A DNA stretch of 64,000 nucleotides, taken from contig NZ_CM001857.1 in the NCBI RefSeq assembly GCF_000400505.1, forward strand, positions 2,149,635-2,213,634, read 5' to 3'. Position numbers and translations under genes: made by a program. This DNA comes from Musicola paradisiaca NCPPB 2511 (GTDB taxonomy: Bacteria > Pseudomonadota > Gammaproteobacteria > Enterobacterales > Enterobacteriaceae). Positions 1-8,744 of the stretch are shown piece after piece (position 1 is the first letter of the stretch; each line of letters starts with the position of its first letter). The notes beneath the pieces are model-generated. The model was not told where the DNA came from and ran no database searches. It saw only the letters and a list, made by a program, of their open reading frames with translations.

Positions 1-751
1 GACCACAGCACGGCGGCGATCACCAATCCATAAGGTACCGCGCCCAATAGCGGCAGTTCCTTGACGTGCACCGACAATGCGATCAGCACCGGCAAAAAGG
101 CGATCAGCGTCATCAACGATTTGACCAAATCCACCCCCAGGCTTTCGACAGTGGAGGCAAAGCGCATGGTGTCTTCCTGAATACGCTGCGCGGCGCCTTC
201 GATATGGCGCAATTGCTGCCAGTGGTCGATGTAATAATTGTTCATCGCCGTCCGCCAGCGGAACACATAGTGGCTGACAAAAACAAATTCATGACGCCGA
301 CCAGCACCGCCACCATGGCAATGCCGAAAATGACCAGTAGTTCGCGGTAAAAATCTTGAATTTTAACGGCATTCGGTGCACTCAGCGCCTTTTGCACCAG
401 ATCGTAAAAAGGGACGTACCAATCGTTGACCGCGAGGCCCACTTCTACCGAGAAATAGGTCACGAAGATGATCAGCGCAGAGCCCCACACTGACCAGCGC
501 TGCCAGGGATGGGGCCGGAGCAGACGCCAGGCGCCGGCGAAAATCCCGGTACAAATCAGGTAATAGCTGTAAAACCACAGAAACGCGGGCGACCAGAAAC
601 GGGCGACGCCCTGCGGCAGCGGTTCCGCAAACTGCAACAGATGCGTGCCCAGCGGCAGATACCAGACGTACCAGACCACGACGGCGAACAGCGCCCACAA
701 CAGCGCAGAAGGGAAAAACAGTCTTGGATACGGGAAAAAGGATTTAAACAT
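1..751 (-). pseudogene. sbmA: SbmA/BacA-type peptide transporter, 5' part, frameshifted and cut by the window edge
   Basis: SbmA is a homodimeric inner-membrane, proton-driven importer of peptide antibiotics such as microcins and proline-rich peptides. The N-terminal half matches the family from the start MFKSFFPYPRLFF (start codon 749-751), with early membrane helices and the family segment FVEVGxAVNxWYxPFYDLxQ in recognisable form. The frame breaks at a run of five A on the plus strand (279-283, T on the coding strand). One more base would give the expected [16 protein letters not shown]. Beyond it a second open frame continues through [14 protein letters not shown] and [10 protein letters not shown] to position 1. 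So the coding content is intact on both sides of one lost base. This is either a real inactivating or slippage mutation or a homopolymer sequencing error. The C-terminal half lies outside the window. Confidence 0.85.
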
Positions 752-801
752 AGTCGGTCGATTTTTCTGGACGAAGGAATAACCCTGTAATACCAAATAA
801 T

Positions 802-820
802 TACCCCGGATGCCGGGGTA
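802..820. other. Short perfect hairpin upstream of sbmA
   Basis: TACCCCGG, loop ATG, CCGGGGTA is a perfect 8-bp stem in the gap between sbmA and the serine-rich gene. On the plus strand a T-rich stretch follows some bases later. It may be a weak terminator or an mRNA leader structure. No function can be assigned from sequence alone. Confidence 0.4.
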
Positions 821-992
821 TATTGAAACGATTTTTTAACCGGCAGCGCGTTTCTTTACATCTGTACTCAACCGTCGTGCGCCACGACAAGCCAGGTGTG
901 TGGGGGACGGCGCGGCGACGCGCGCCGGCGAGTTGTGATACTGACAATAACCTGATGTCGGCAATCCGTATCGGCATCAGGCAAGACACAGG

Positions 993-1015
993 AACCCCGG
1001 CACAGGCCGGGGTTT
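993..1015 (-). terminator. GC-rich hairpin downstream of the serine-rich gene
   Basis: AACCCCGG (993-1000) pairs with CCGGGGTT (1007-1014), just beyond the stop codon of the serine-rich gene at 1032. The flanking T-runs are short, so this is a plausible but weak rho-independent terminator. Confidence 0.5.
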
Positions 1016-1031
1016 GTTGACGCCACCGTGA

Positions 1032-1652
1032 TCAGGCGATGGTGTTGGTCAGGTTGCCCTGACTGGAGAAGGACGACAGCGATGACGAGAAGCTCTGCAA
1101 GAAGCTGGAAAGCGATGCGGTGCTGGTGTCGCCGCCCAGCGCCGATACCATCGAGTCGAACGCGCTTTGCAGATCGCTCAGCGCGCTGTCGGACACGGTG
1201 GAACTGGATGATGAGCTGGAAGAACTGGACGAACTGGACGACGACAGCGCGCTGACCAGCGAATCCAGATCGGTCTTCATCGGGTTGTCGGAAAGTGAGG
1301 TCGAATTGGAGGATTCGCCGATGCTGTGCAGGGTATTCATCAGCGTATACATGAACTCGGCTACCGCTTCCTGAGAGTCCGTTGAGGTGGTGCTGGACGT
1401 GCTGGAGGTGGTGGTGCTGTCAGTGGAAAGATCGTCCGTGGAGGTGCTGTCGGAGCTACTGGAGCTCAGCGTAATCCCCAATGAGGAGAGCGCGCTGGAG
1501 AGTGCCTGCAACAGACCGCCATCCTGGTTATTACTGTCCATCGAGGTGATCGATGGAGTGGATGACGACGATGATGACGAGGAACTGGAACTCTTCAGGC
1601 TGGATGTCTGCCAGATAGAGTTATACAGATCCGATGATATGGATATAGACAT
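1032..1652 (-). CDS. Serine-rich low-complexity protein of unknown function
   Basis: A 206-residue protein in which serine is by far the most common residue, with uninterrupted serine runs of more than ten near residues 20-31 and 138-151. Non-repetitive islands lie between them: a helical segment around 95-115 containing EFMYTLMNTLHSIG, one around 155-175 with LSDLQSAFDSMVSALGG, and a C-terminal tail FLQSFSSSLSS then GNLTNTIA. I recall similar tails (FLQxL then G..VNTxA) in unnamed low-complexity proteins of plant-associated proteobacteria, but that is memory, not a search. There is no signal peptide and no membrane segment. The start is supported by AAGGAAA upstream of ATG. The leader is AT-rich. 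Mostly TCN serine codons are used, and the antisense open frames are acidic shadows of these repeats. Confidence 0.7.
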   Translation of the reverse strand: MSISISSDLYNSIWQTSSLKSSSSSSSSSSSTPSITSMDSNNQDGGLLQALSSALSSLGITLSSSSSDSTSTDDLSTDSTTTSSTSSTTSTDSQEAVAEFMYTLMNTLHSIGESSNSTSLSDNPMKTDLDSLVSALSSSSSSSSSSSSSSSTVSDSALSDLQSAFDSMVSALGGDTSTASLSSFLQSFSSSLSSFSSQGNLTNTIA

Positions 1653-2188
1653 AATATTTCCTTGCTGTTTTTACTGAAGGATAGCGTGTAATTAAACGCA
1701 AATTTTTTGTTAATACATTCAATAACTACAGTACTGCTCTGCCTATATATAGCAGCCATATTTTTTTTGCTATCAGGGGGGAATTAACGTTAAAGGATGC
1801 GGAAAACTATCCGATAAACAACACAGGAAAATAGAGTCTATTTATTGGATTTAAAAAACCGTCAAATTTCCAGCCAAGGCTGATTGTAAAAAAACAGAAA
1901 ATAAACCCCATATTCATTTATATTTTGAAATAAACAAATTTAAAAGGTAAGGAAATGGTAAATTTTTAGTTGTGCAAACAGAAGAATGGAAAGAATTAAT
2001 GACGTAAAAAAATTTTCCCAACCGGGTAATTTTGTGAGTGATTTTTTAGCCGCGGGTGCGAAGAGGCAGAAACAGTGGTACATACTCCCTTTGTGAATGG
2101 GGCGGGTCTGCCGGACGCTTTACTCTGTTGATGTAGATGCGCAAGAGATATATCGAGACAGCGGCAGACCTTTTACAAACCTGATTTC
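1653..2188. other. AT-rich intergenic region without a gene
   Basis: This stretch precedes the serine-rich gene and follows the GST gene. It is clearly more AT-rich than its surroundings and has no convincing open frame. GGTCTGCCG (2105-2113) and CGGCAGACC (2162-2170) form a 9-bp inverted repeat with a 48-base loop followed by TTTT on the plus strand. Promoter elements for the serine-rich gene are expected near 1660-1760, but none is clear enough to name. Confidence 0.4.
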
Positions 2189-2812
2189 TTAGACCATCCC
2201 GTTATTCCCATGACGCAAAAATGCCGGCCGCTGATTCAGGCGCGTAAACCATGCGTCAATGGCAGGGACTTCGGGGTGGGGAAACGGTGTCATTTTCCAG
2301 CGGTTCACCGACAACCCAAGCACCACATCCGCCAGGGTAAACGTCTCACCGGCCGCCCATGCACCGGTGCGCTGGAGTTGTTGTTCAAGAATACCTATGC
2401 AGTGGTTCCACTCTTTAATGCCTGCGGCAATCGCATGTTGATCGTTATAGGCCGGGTTCTTGCGCGCCAGCGCCGGGAAGACATAGCGCCAGGCGTTGTT
2501 AAATTCGGTTGCCTGCCAGTCCATCCAGTGTTCAACGTTGGCGCACGCCTGCGGTTCGTTGGGGAGCAAGTCGTTACGCCCGGCTTTGCGTGCCAGATAA
2601 CGGCAAATCGAATTGGATTCCCACAGCACAAATTCATCATCAATCAGCACGGGCACCATGGCGTTCGGGTTCATGGCGCGAAACGCATCGGTTTGCGTCG
2701 AGGCAAACCCGCTACCGTAATCTTCCTGAACATAATCCAGCCCCGCTTCTTCGCAAGTCCAGAGCGCCTTACGCACATTGATTGACGTCGTTTTGCCGAG
2801 TATTTTGAGCAT
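2189..2812 (-). CDS. Glutathione S-transferase family protein
   Basis: A 207-residue cytosolic GST. The N-terminal thioredoxin-fold domain (about 1-80) contains the cis-proline NPNAMVPVLIDDE and the glutathione-binding WESNSICRYLA. The all-helical C-terminal domain (about 90-200) contains FTLADVVLGLSVNRW, the conserved N-capping/hydrophobic staple region. Such enzymes conjugate glutathione to electrophiles or reduce peroxides, but the substrate is not predictable here. I chose the start MLKILGK (2812) rather than an upstream in-frame ATG, because GGAAGGAC sits about ten bases before it and the family begins with this strand. It is a single gene, not obviously in an operon. Confidence 0.85.
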   Translation of the reverse strand: MLKILGKTTSINVRKALWTCEEAGLDYVQEDYGSGFASTQTDAFRAMNPNAMVPVLIDDEFVLWESNSICRYLARKAGRNDLLPNEPQACANVEHWMDWQATEFNNAWRYVFPALARKNPAYNDQHAIAAGIKEWNHCIGILEQQLQRTGAWAAGETFTLADVVLGLSVNRWKMTPFPHPEVPAIDAWFTRLNQRPAFLRHGNNGMV

Positions 2813-2865
2813 GTTTCGAAAGTCCTTCCGCATGATTCATCGTTTAAAAACATTACACCCGCTTA

Positions 2866-3010
2866 GAGCCTATCCCAGTAGGCGTATTGGCGCAGCCAGT
2901 TTGGACTCGGGAAGCCGCACAGAAACCGGAGCGTACACGGAGTAGGTGAGGATTTCGAGCACTGCCCAGGGCCCAAATGGCAAGTGAAATAGCCCTCATG
3001 GGATAGGCTC
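2866..3010. repeat. 145-bp repeat with terminal inverted repeats, MITE-like
   Basis: The element begins GAGCCTATCCCA and ends TGGGATAGGCTC, a perfect 12-bp terminal inverted repeat. It is flanked on both sides by TTA (2863-2865 and 3011-3013), which looks like a 3-bp target-site duplication. It has no open frame, so it would have to be moved in trans. I recall sequences with these ends scattered in Dickeya genomes, but could not check copy number. A diverged relative of its right half is nearby at about 3285-3370. Confidence 0.7.
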
Positions 3011-3284
3011 TTAATCTCTGTTGGCTACTGGCCGCAGAGTACCGGCAGGGTGCGTCGTATTGGTAAATTTATGCTTTTTATCTGGTAGTAAATTCAGAGC
3101 ATGTGGATCGTTTTATTAGAATTAATTTATGAAAAATTCGATTTAAGAGGGATTGCCTGTTTTGAATTGAGCGGTGCCCGGTTGATCAACACAGTGATGT
3201 TAGCGACGTCTATTTTTGGCCAATAACCGGCTAAGTGCTCTGAATACCAGTACACGTTTGTCAGGTCATGTTGACTTCCCGTGA

Positions 3285-3370
3285 ATAGGCCGAGGGTTTT
3301 CATAACGTGGTGGGTAGTGCTGAGCGTAAGTCCGAAATGGTAAGTTAACTACCTATTGGGATAGGCATTT
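3285..3370. repeat. Diverged partial copy of the same repeat
   Basis: Positions 3340-3366 (AAATGGTAAGTTAACTACC then TATTGGGATAGGC) line up with the right half of the element at 2866-3010 (AAATGGCAAGTGAAATAGC then TGGGATAGGC). The left inverted end is not recognisable, so this is a decayed or truncated copy. Confidence 0.5.
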
Positions 3371-3422
3371 AATACTGCCTTTCATCATTTCCCATCAGGG
3401 TGCATCCAGCGAGGAGACAAAC

Positions 3423-3869
3423 GTGAACGATACCATCGTGATTCGGCAGGCACAGGCCGAGGATGAGGCCGCGTGGCGGCAGTTGTGGGCGGGGTACAAC
3501 GGTTTTTATCAGTCGAACGTGGCGCCGGAGGTGACGGCCTATACCTGGCAGCGCATTCTCGATCCGGCGTCGACTTTGCTGTGTCGGCTGGCGGAGCGTC
3601 AGGGGCAGGTGGTGGGGTTCAGCCTCAGCGTATTGCACGAGGGCACTTGGGTCGTCACGCCGGTTTGCTATCTGGAGGATCTGTTTGTCAGCCCGGATTG
3701 TCGCGGGCAGGGGATTGGACGACGGTTGATCGAGGATCTGGTTGAACAGTGCCAGGCGCAGGGATGGTCAAGATTGTACTGGCATACCCGGCAGAACAAT
3801 CCAGCGCGTCGCCTGTACGACGAGTTTCAGCCGGCGGACGATTATGTCCGCTATCGGCTGACGTTCTAA
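3423..3869 (+). CDS. GNAT-family N-acetyltransferase
   Basis: A 148-residue protein with the GNAT fold. It starts IVIRQAQAEDEAAW. Motif A is seen around residues 84-100 as LEDLFVSPDCRGQGIGRRLIEDL, containing the acetyl-CoA pyrophosphate loop RGQGIGRRL. A C-terminal WYWHT-like strand (RLYWHTRQNNPARRLYDEF) follows, as in YhbS/YjaB-type members. It would transfer an acetyl group from acetyl-CoA to an amine, target unknown. The start is GTG at 3423, preceded by GAGGAG at optimal spacing. It is convergent with ascB and separated from it by a long hairpin. Confidence 0.85.
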   Translation: MNDTIVIRQAQAEDEAAWRQLWAGYNGFYQSNVAPEVTAYTWQRILDPASTLLCRLAERQGQVVGFSLSVLHEGTWVVTPVCYLEDLFVSPDCRGQGIGRRLIEDLVEQCQAQGWSRLYWHTRQNNPARRLYDEFQPADDYVRYRLTF

Positions 3870-3872
3870 ACC

Positions 3873-3937
3873 GGGCTTCCGACCCCGACGCCTGCCGCCG
3901 AAGCGGGCGACTGTCGGGGATGTAGGCGAAGAAGCCC
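3873..3937. terminator. Long nested hairpin between convergent genes
   Basis: GGGCTTC (3873-3879) pairs with GAAGCCC (3931-3937), enclosing CCCCGAC (3883-3889) and GTCGGGG (3913-3919). It lies between the stops of the acetyltransferase and ascB and probably ends transcription from both sides, although T-runs are lacking. Confidence 0.5.
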
Positions 3938-3946
3938 TAGGATCGG

Positions 3947-5380
<1,434 letters not shown>

Positions 5381-5427
5381 TTACCTCTTTTACTTGCATT
5401 GCTGTCACTGATTCGGAAATGACAATA

Positions 5428-5447
5428 CCCCGCCGCAGTGCGACGGG
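5428..5447 (-). other. Hairpin between ascF and ascB
   Basis: CCCCGCCGC and GCGACGGGG, separated by AGT, form a stem with one mismatch in the 76-bp gap between ascF and ascB. No U-run follows on the coding strand. It is therefore more likely an mRNA-stability or processing element than a terminator. Confidence 0.4.
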
Positions 5448-5453
5448 GACGGG

Positions 5454-6923
5454 TTAACTGGCACTGGCCGTCTTGACCGGCTCAACGGGCTGTGCGGCAA
5501 CCGGCGCCGCCGTGGCTTGTGCTTTAGGCGCCTCGTCGGTTTCAGGAATATCCTCGAAGCCCATGATCAAGGTGATGATGAACGAGAGCACCACCGCCAA
5601 CATCATGACGCCAATCACCCACACGATGCTCATCGGGTTGGCCGGGTCGAAGAATTGCACGCTGGTGAACAGCCCCGGCGCCGCCATCGAATGGCTAGCC
5701 AGGCCGCCGATACCCGCCACCGCGCCGCAGATAAAGCCGCTGATCAGGCTGGCGATAAGCGGACGTTTCAGTCGCACTGCCACACCGTACAACGCCGGTT
5801 CGGAAATCCCGGCGATGATGGCGGAAGCGGCCGCCGCCAACGCCGTCTGACGCAGTTCGCGGTTTTTGGTGCGGAAGGCCACCGCCAGCGAGGAGCCGCC
5901 GAGCGACAGGTTGGCGCCGATCTCGGATGGCATCACCATGCCTTCTTTACCGGCCTCGGCGATGGTCTGGATGATGGTCGGCGTAAACACGCGGTGCATG
6001 CCGGTCATTACCAGCAGTGGCCAGAGCGCGCCCATGATGGCCACCGACAGCCAGCCCAGATAGCCGTGAATGGTATACACGATGGCGGAGATGCCGCTAC
6101 CGATCCAGATCCCCAGCGGGCCGATCAGCACGATGGCGATGGGCGCGGAAACCAACACAATCAGCATCGGTTTGAGGAAGTTTTTCGTCACCGCCGGGGT
6201 GATGCGATCGATGCCTTTTTCGATATAAGACAGGATCCAGGTCATGCACAGCGCCGGGATCACCGTGTAGGTGTATTTCACCGCTGTCACCGGGATAAAC
6301 GCCAGTTGCACCGGTTGCCCGGCGGCCGCTTTCGCCATCAGGTCGATAAAGCTCGGGTGTACCAGCACCCCGGCGATCGCGATCGCCAGCGACATATTGG
6401 TTTTGAATTTCAACGCCGCCGAGGCTGCCACCATGATCGGCAGGAAAAAGAATGCGCCGTCGCCGATAACGTTGAGAATGACCAGCGTCGAGGAGCCTTT
6501 AGTAAAGACGCCAGCCATATCCAGGATCATGGCCAGGAGTTTGACCATTGACCCACCGATGATCGCCGGGATCAATGGCGACATCGTGCCGATCAGCGCG
6601 TCGAGAATACCGGCGCCGATGCTCTTCAGCGTAATTTTACGTGTTGTCGTCGGCGCCTCGCCCAGCGCCCCCGCCGGGCCGAGTTTTAACACTTCCTGAT
6701 AGGCTTTGGCGACGTTATTGCCGATGATCACCTGGCACTGGGATTCCGTGTTCACCACGCCCATCACGCCCTCAATGGCCTTCAGCGTGGCGTTGTCTAC
6801 TTGTGATTTGTCTTTCACCACGAACCGCAAACGTGTCATGCAGTGCGTGACGGCGTCGATATTGTTCAGTCCGCCCAGCGCATCGACGATGGCGCGGGAG
6901 GTCAGCGCGTAATTCTTTGACAT
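5454..6923 (-). CDS. ascF: PTS beta-glucoside (AscF-type) EIIBC component
   Basis: A 489-residue inner-membrane permease that takes up and phosphorylates aryl-beta-glucosides. The N-terminal EIIB domain (about 1-90) carries the phosphorylated Cys28 in AVTHCMTRLRF. The rest is a multi-spanning EIIC domain with the family signatures GTMSPLIPAIIGG, GDGAFFFLP and GISEPALYGVAVRLKRP. It is collinear with E. coli AscF. There is no EIIA domain, so phosphate presumably comes from the glucose EIIA (Crr). The C-terminus ends in a short Ala/Pro-rich tail. It is the first gene of ascFB, divergent from ascG, with the operator and a CRP-like site in the shared gap. Confidence 0.93.
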   Translation of the reverse strand: MSKNYALTSRAIVDALGGLNNIDAVTHCMTRLRFVVKDKSQVDNATLKAIEGVMGVVNTESQCQVIIGNNVAKAYQEVLKLGPAGALGEAPTTTRKITLKSIGAGILDALIGTMSPLIPAIIGGSMVKLLAMILDMAGVFTKGSSTLVILNVIGDGAFFFLPIMVAASAALKFKTNMSLAIAIAGVLVHPSFIDLMAKAAAGQPVQLAFIPVTAVKYTYTVIPALCMTWILSYIEKGIDRITPAVTKNFLKPMLIVLVSAPIAIVLIGPLGIWIGSGISAIVYTIHGYLGWLSVAIMGALWPLLVMTGMHRVFTPTIIQTIAEAGKEGMVMPSEIGANLSLGGSSLAVAFRTKNRELRQTALAAAASAIIAGISEPALYGVAVRLKRPLIASLISGFICGAVAGIGGLASHSMAAPGLFTSVQFFDPANPMSIVWVIGVMMLAVVLSFIITLIMGFEDIPETDEAPKAQATAAPVAAQPVEPVKTASAS

Positions 6924-7064
6924 GAAATGGTTATCTCTTAATAGCAGTCAGGTACACCTTCGCGTTGGTCTGTTGACCGCAGCGTAGAACGTCTTACACC
7001 CGACTCGCGCCTGCCTGCCCGATGCTCCGTGCGGGTGAGGATTCTGCGGCATAAATCGGGATAG

Positions 7065-7076
7065 GGAACCGGTTCC
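7065..7076. promoter_or_regulatory. AscG-type operator
   Basis: GGAACCGGTTCC is a perfect 12-bp palindrome in the ascF-ascG gap. LacI-family proteins bind palindromes centred on CG, and E. coli AscG is known to bind sites of the type TGAAACCGGTTTCA. The shared core AACCGGTT makes this the likely repressor site. Confidence 0.75.
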
Positions 7077-7137
7077 ACAAAATCATGAAGAGTTTCATTC
7101 GGACAGACAAGATGGTGATGTGAGCAATTTTCTTTTT

Positions 7138-7153
7138 CGTGATGGTGATCACC
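7138..7153. promoter_or_regulatory. CRP-like site
   Basis: CGTGA-TGGTGA-TCACC matches the inner eight conserved bases of the CRP consensus TGTGA-N6-TCACA. Its place between ascF and ascG fits catabolite control of a sugar operon. It lies inside a larger ATGGTGATCACCAT palindrome. Confidence 0.6.
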
Positions 7154-7255
7154 ATAAATAACCCAGCGATAGCAACGCAAAGAATGAACCTACTGAAAAC
7201 TAAGCGTAAATTGGATAAACTGACGGCATTAACGACGTGAAGACGGGGAGCGAAG

Positions 7256-8275
7256 ATGACCACCATACTTGAAGTGGCGAAGCGGGCGGGGGTTGCCAAA
7301 TCGACGGTATCCCGGGTGTTGTCCGGTAATGGGTATGTCAGCCAGGAGACCCGCGATAAGGTGTTTAAGGCGATCGCGGAGAGCGGTTTTCGCCCGAATC
7401 TGCTGGCCCGTAATCTCGCCACGCAAAAGTCGCAAACTATCGGGTTGGTGATCACCAATGCCCTGTACCATGGCACTTACTTTAGCGAACTGCTGTTCCA
7501 CGCCGCCAGAATGACGGAGGCGCAAGGCCGCCAGCTGATTCTGGCGGATGGTAAGCACAGCGCGGAAGAGGAACGGGCGGCGATCCAGTTTCTGCTGGAT
7601 TTACGTTGCGATGCGCTCATCACGCACCCGCGGTTTTTAAGCATTGATGACATGGACGCCATCATCAACCAGCATAAACAACCGATCATGGTGATAAACC
7701 GACGGCTCCGGGAAAACGACAGCTACTGTATCTATTCCGATCAACGGGCATCCAGCTTTGATGCGGTAACGCAGCTTATCGAACTGGGTCATCGGGACAT
7801 CGCGTTTGTGACCGGCTCGCAAGATTCCCCCACCGGCGTGGAACGACTGTCCGGTTATAAAGCGGCGCTGGAGCAGTACCGGATCCCGGTGCGCGACGCG
7901 CTGATTGTCGAGGGGAAATGGACGCCGCCGTGCGGTGTGAATGCCGTCAATACGTTGCTTGAGCGTCAGGCCGTATTCACCGCGCTGGTGGCCAGCAATG
8001 ACGATATGGCTATCGGTGCGTTGAAACGGCTGTTCGAGCGCGGCGTCGCCGTGCCTGGGCAGGTATCGGTAGTTGGTTTCGATGATATCCCGATGGCGCC
8101 GTTTACCATTCCTTCACTTTCCAGCGTCAAAGTGCCAATCACCGAGATGATCCAGGAAACCATCAATACGCTGATCTTTATGCTGGATGGCGGAACGTTG
8201 CAGCAGCGTAAAACCTTCCCGGCCCGCCTCATCTTGCGTGATTCGGTGACGGCCGGCCCACACTATGGGCGGTAA
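7256..8275 (+). CDS. ascG: LacI-family repressor AscG
   Basis: A 339-residue transcriptional repressor. The N-terminal LacI helix-turn-helix (about 2-50) reads EVAKRAGVAKSTVSRVLSG, with hinge residues LLARNLA that insert in the minor groove. The rest is a periplasmic-binding-protein-like effector domain with PIMVINRRLR, ASNDDMAIGALKRL and SVVGFDDIPMAPF. It is collinear with E. coli AscG. It is divergent from ascFB, the E. coli arrangement, so it should repress ascFB and perhaps itself through the palindrome at 7065-7076 until a phospho-beta-glucoside is present. GGGGAG precedes the ATG. Confidence 0.93.
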   Translation: MTTILEVAKRAGVAKSTVSRVLSGNGYVSQETRDKVFKAIAESGFRPNLLARNLATQKSQTIGLVITNALYHGTYFSELLFHAARMTEAQGRQLILADGKHSAEEERAAIQFLLDLRCDALITHPRFLSIDDMDAIINQHKQPIMVINRRLRENDSYCIYSDQRASSFDAVTQLIELGHRDIAFVTGSQDSPTGVERLSGYKAALEQYRIPVRDALIVEGKWTPPCGVNAVNTLLERQAVFTALVASNDDMAIGALKRLFERGVAVPGQVSVVGFDDIPMAPFTIPSLSSVKVPITEMIQETINTLIFMLDGGTLQQRKTFPARLILRDSVTAGPHYGR

Positions 8276-8354
8276 CGTCGTGATGTGTGAGTGGTCGTCC
8301 TTCGTGGCCGTGCGCACGTTACTGTGGCGCCCAGATGAGGCGCTGCCACTTCGT

Positions 8355-8640
8355 TCACCGGGAGACGCGGTGATAAAAACTCTGGGCCTTTTCCTGCAGG
8401 AAATCATAGAACGCCGTGGCGCACAGCGAGAGTTTCCGCTCCCGATCCGTCACCCAATAAACCCCGCGTTGCAGTGACAGATCGCGGAAGGGCACGATCG
8501 TGATGTCCCGGTGCTGGAACTGAAACCGGGTCAATCCGGTGACGATACTGACGCTATCGTTGGCCGCCACCAACCCCATCATGGTGGTGAGCTGGCGCAC
8601 GTCGAGCACATAGTTGAAATCATGCTTATCGAGAGCGAGT
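8355..8640 (-). pseudogene. Remnant of a LysR-type regulator (C-terminal part only)
   Basis: The minus strand encodes the end of a LysR effector-binding domain: DKHDFNYVLDVRQLTTMMGLVAANDSVSIVTG, the usual end-of-domain motif (VRxxxTxxGLVAAxxGVSxVP), then ITIVPFRD and a C-terminal helix. The helix-turn-helix and most of the effector domain (roughly 200 residues) are missing. Upstream of about 8640 the sequence runs into a strong hairpin and then another operon. A short open frame survives (8355-8609) but cannot make a functional regulator. It is probably the residue of a deletion that once had a divergent neighbour. Confidence 0.7.
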
Positions 8641-8642
8641 TT

Positions 8643-8704
8643 CCCTGTACCGACACCACGCTGGCGTCGCCCGGCGCCGTTGTCGGGCGGTACAGGGTTT
8701 TTTT
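8643..8704 (+). terminator. Large hairpin with seven T
   Basis: CCCTGTACCG (8643-8652) pairs perfectly with CGGTACAGGG (8688-8697), and seven T follow (8698-8704) on the plus strand. The loop is GC-rich and can fold further. It has the form of a strong rho-independent terminator for rightward transcription, but the only rightward gene upstream is ascG, 370 bp away. Confidence 0.7.
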
Positions 8705-8744
8705 AGCGCGTCAGGCGTCCGGACGGCGTGGACGCCGTCGGCGG

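Larger units (their letters stand above)
6924..7255. promoter_or_regulatory. Divergent ascF/ascG control region
   Basis: This 332-bp gap carries the start regions of both ascF (minus) and ascG (plus). It contains the AscG-like palindrome at 7065-7076 and the CRP-like site at 7138-7153, listed separately. The left 130 bp next to ascF is GC-richer and shows no further recognised signal. No third gene is seen. Confidence 0.6.

Noticed and set aside
1387..1677. Acidic open frame on the plus strand opposite the serine-rich gene
   Set aside because: It is a shadow of the poly-serine codons on the other strand, read as Asp/Glu/Val runs. It has no ribosome site.
5428..5447. Terminator between ascF and ascB
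   Set aside because: There is a hairpin but no U-run, and both genes belong to one operon in E. coli. I list it only as a hairpin.
5517..6551. 344-codon open frame opposite ascF, rich in His, Asp and Arg
   Set aside because: ascF on the other strand is a clear PTS permease over the whole stretch. The composition is typical of the antisense of membrane-protein codons in GC-rich DNA.
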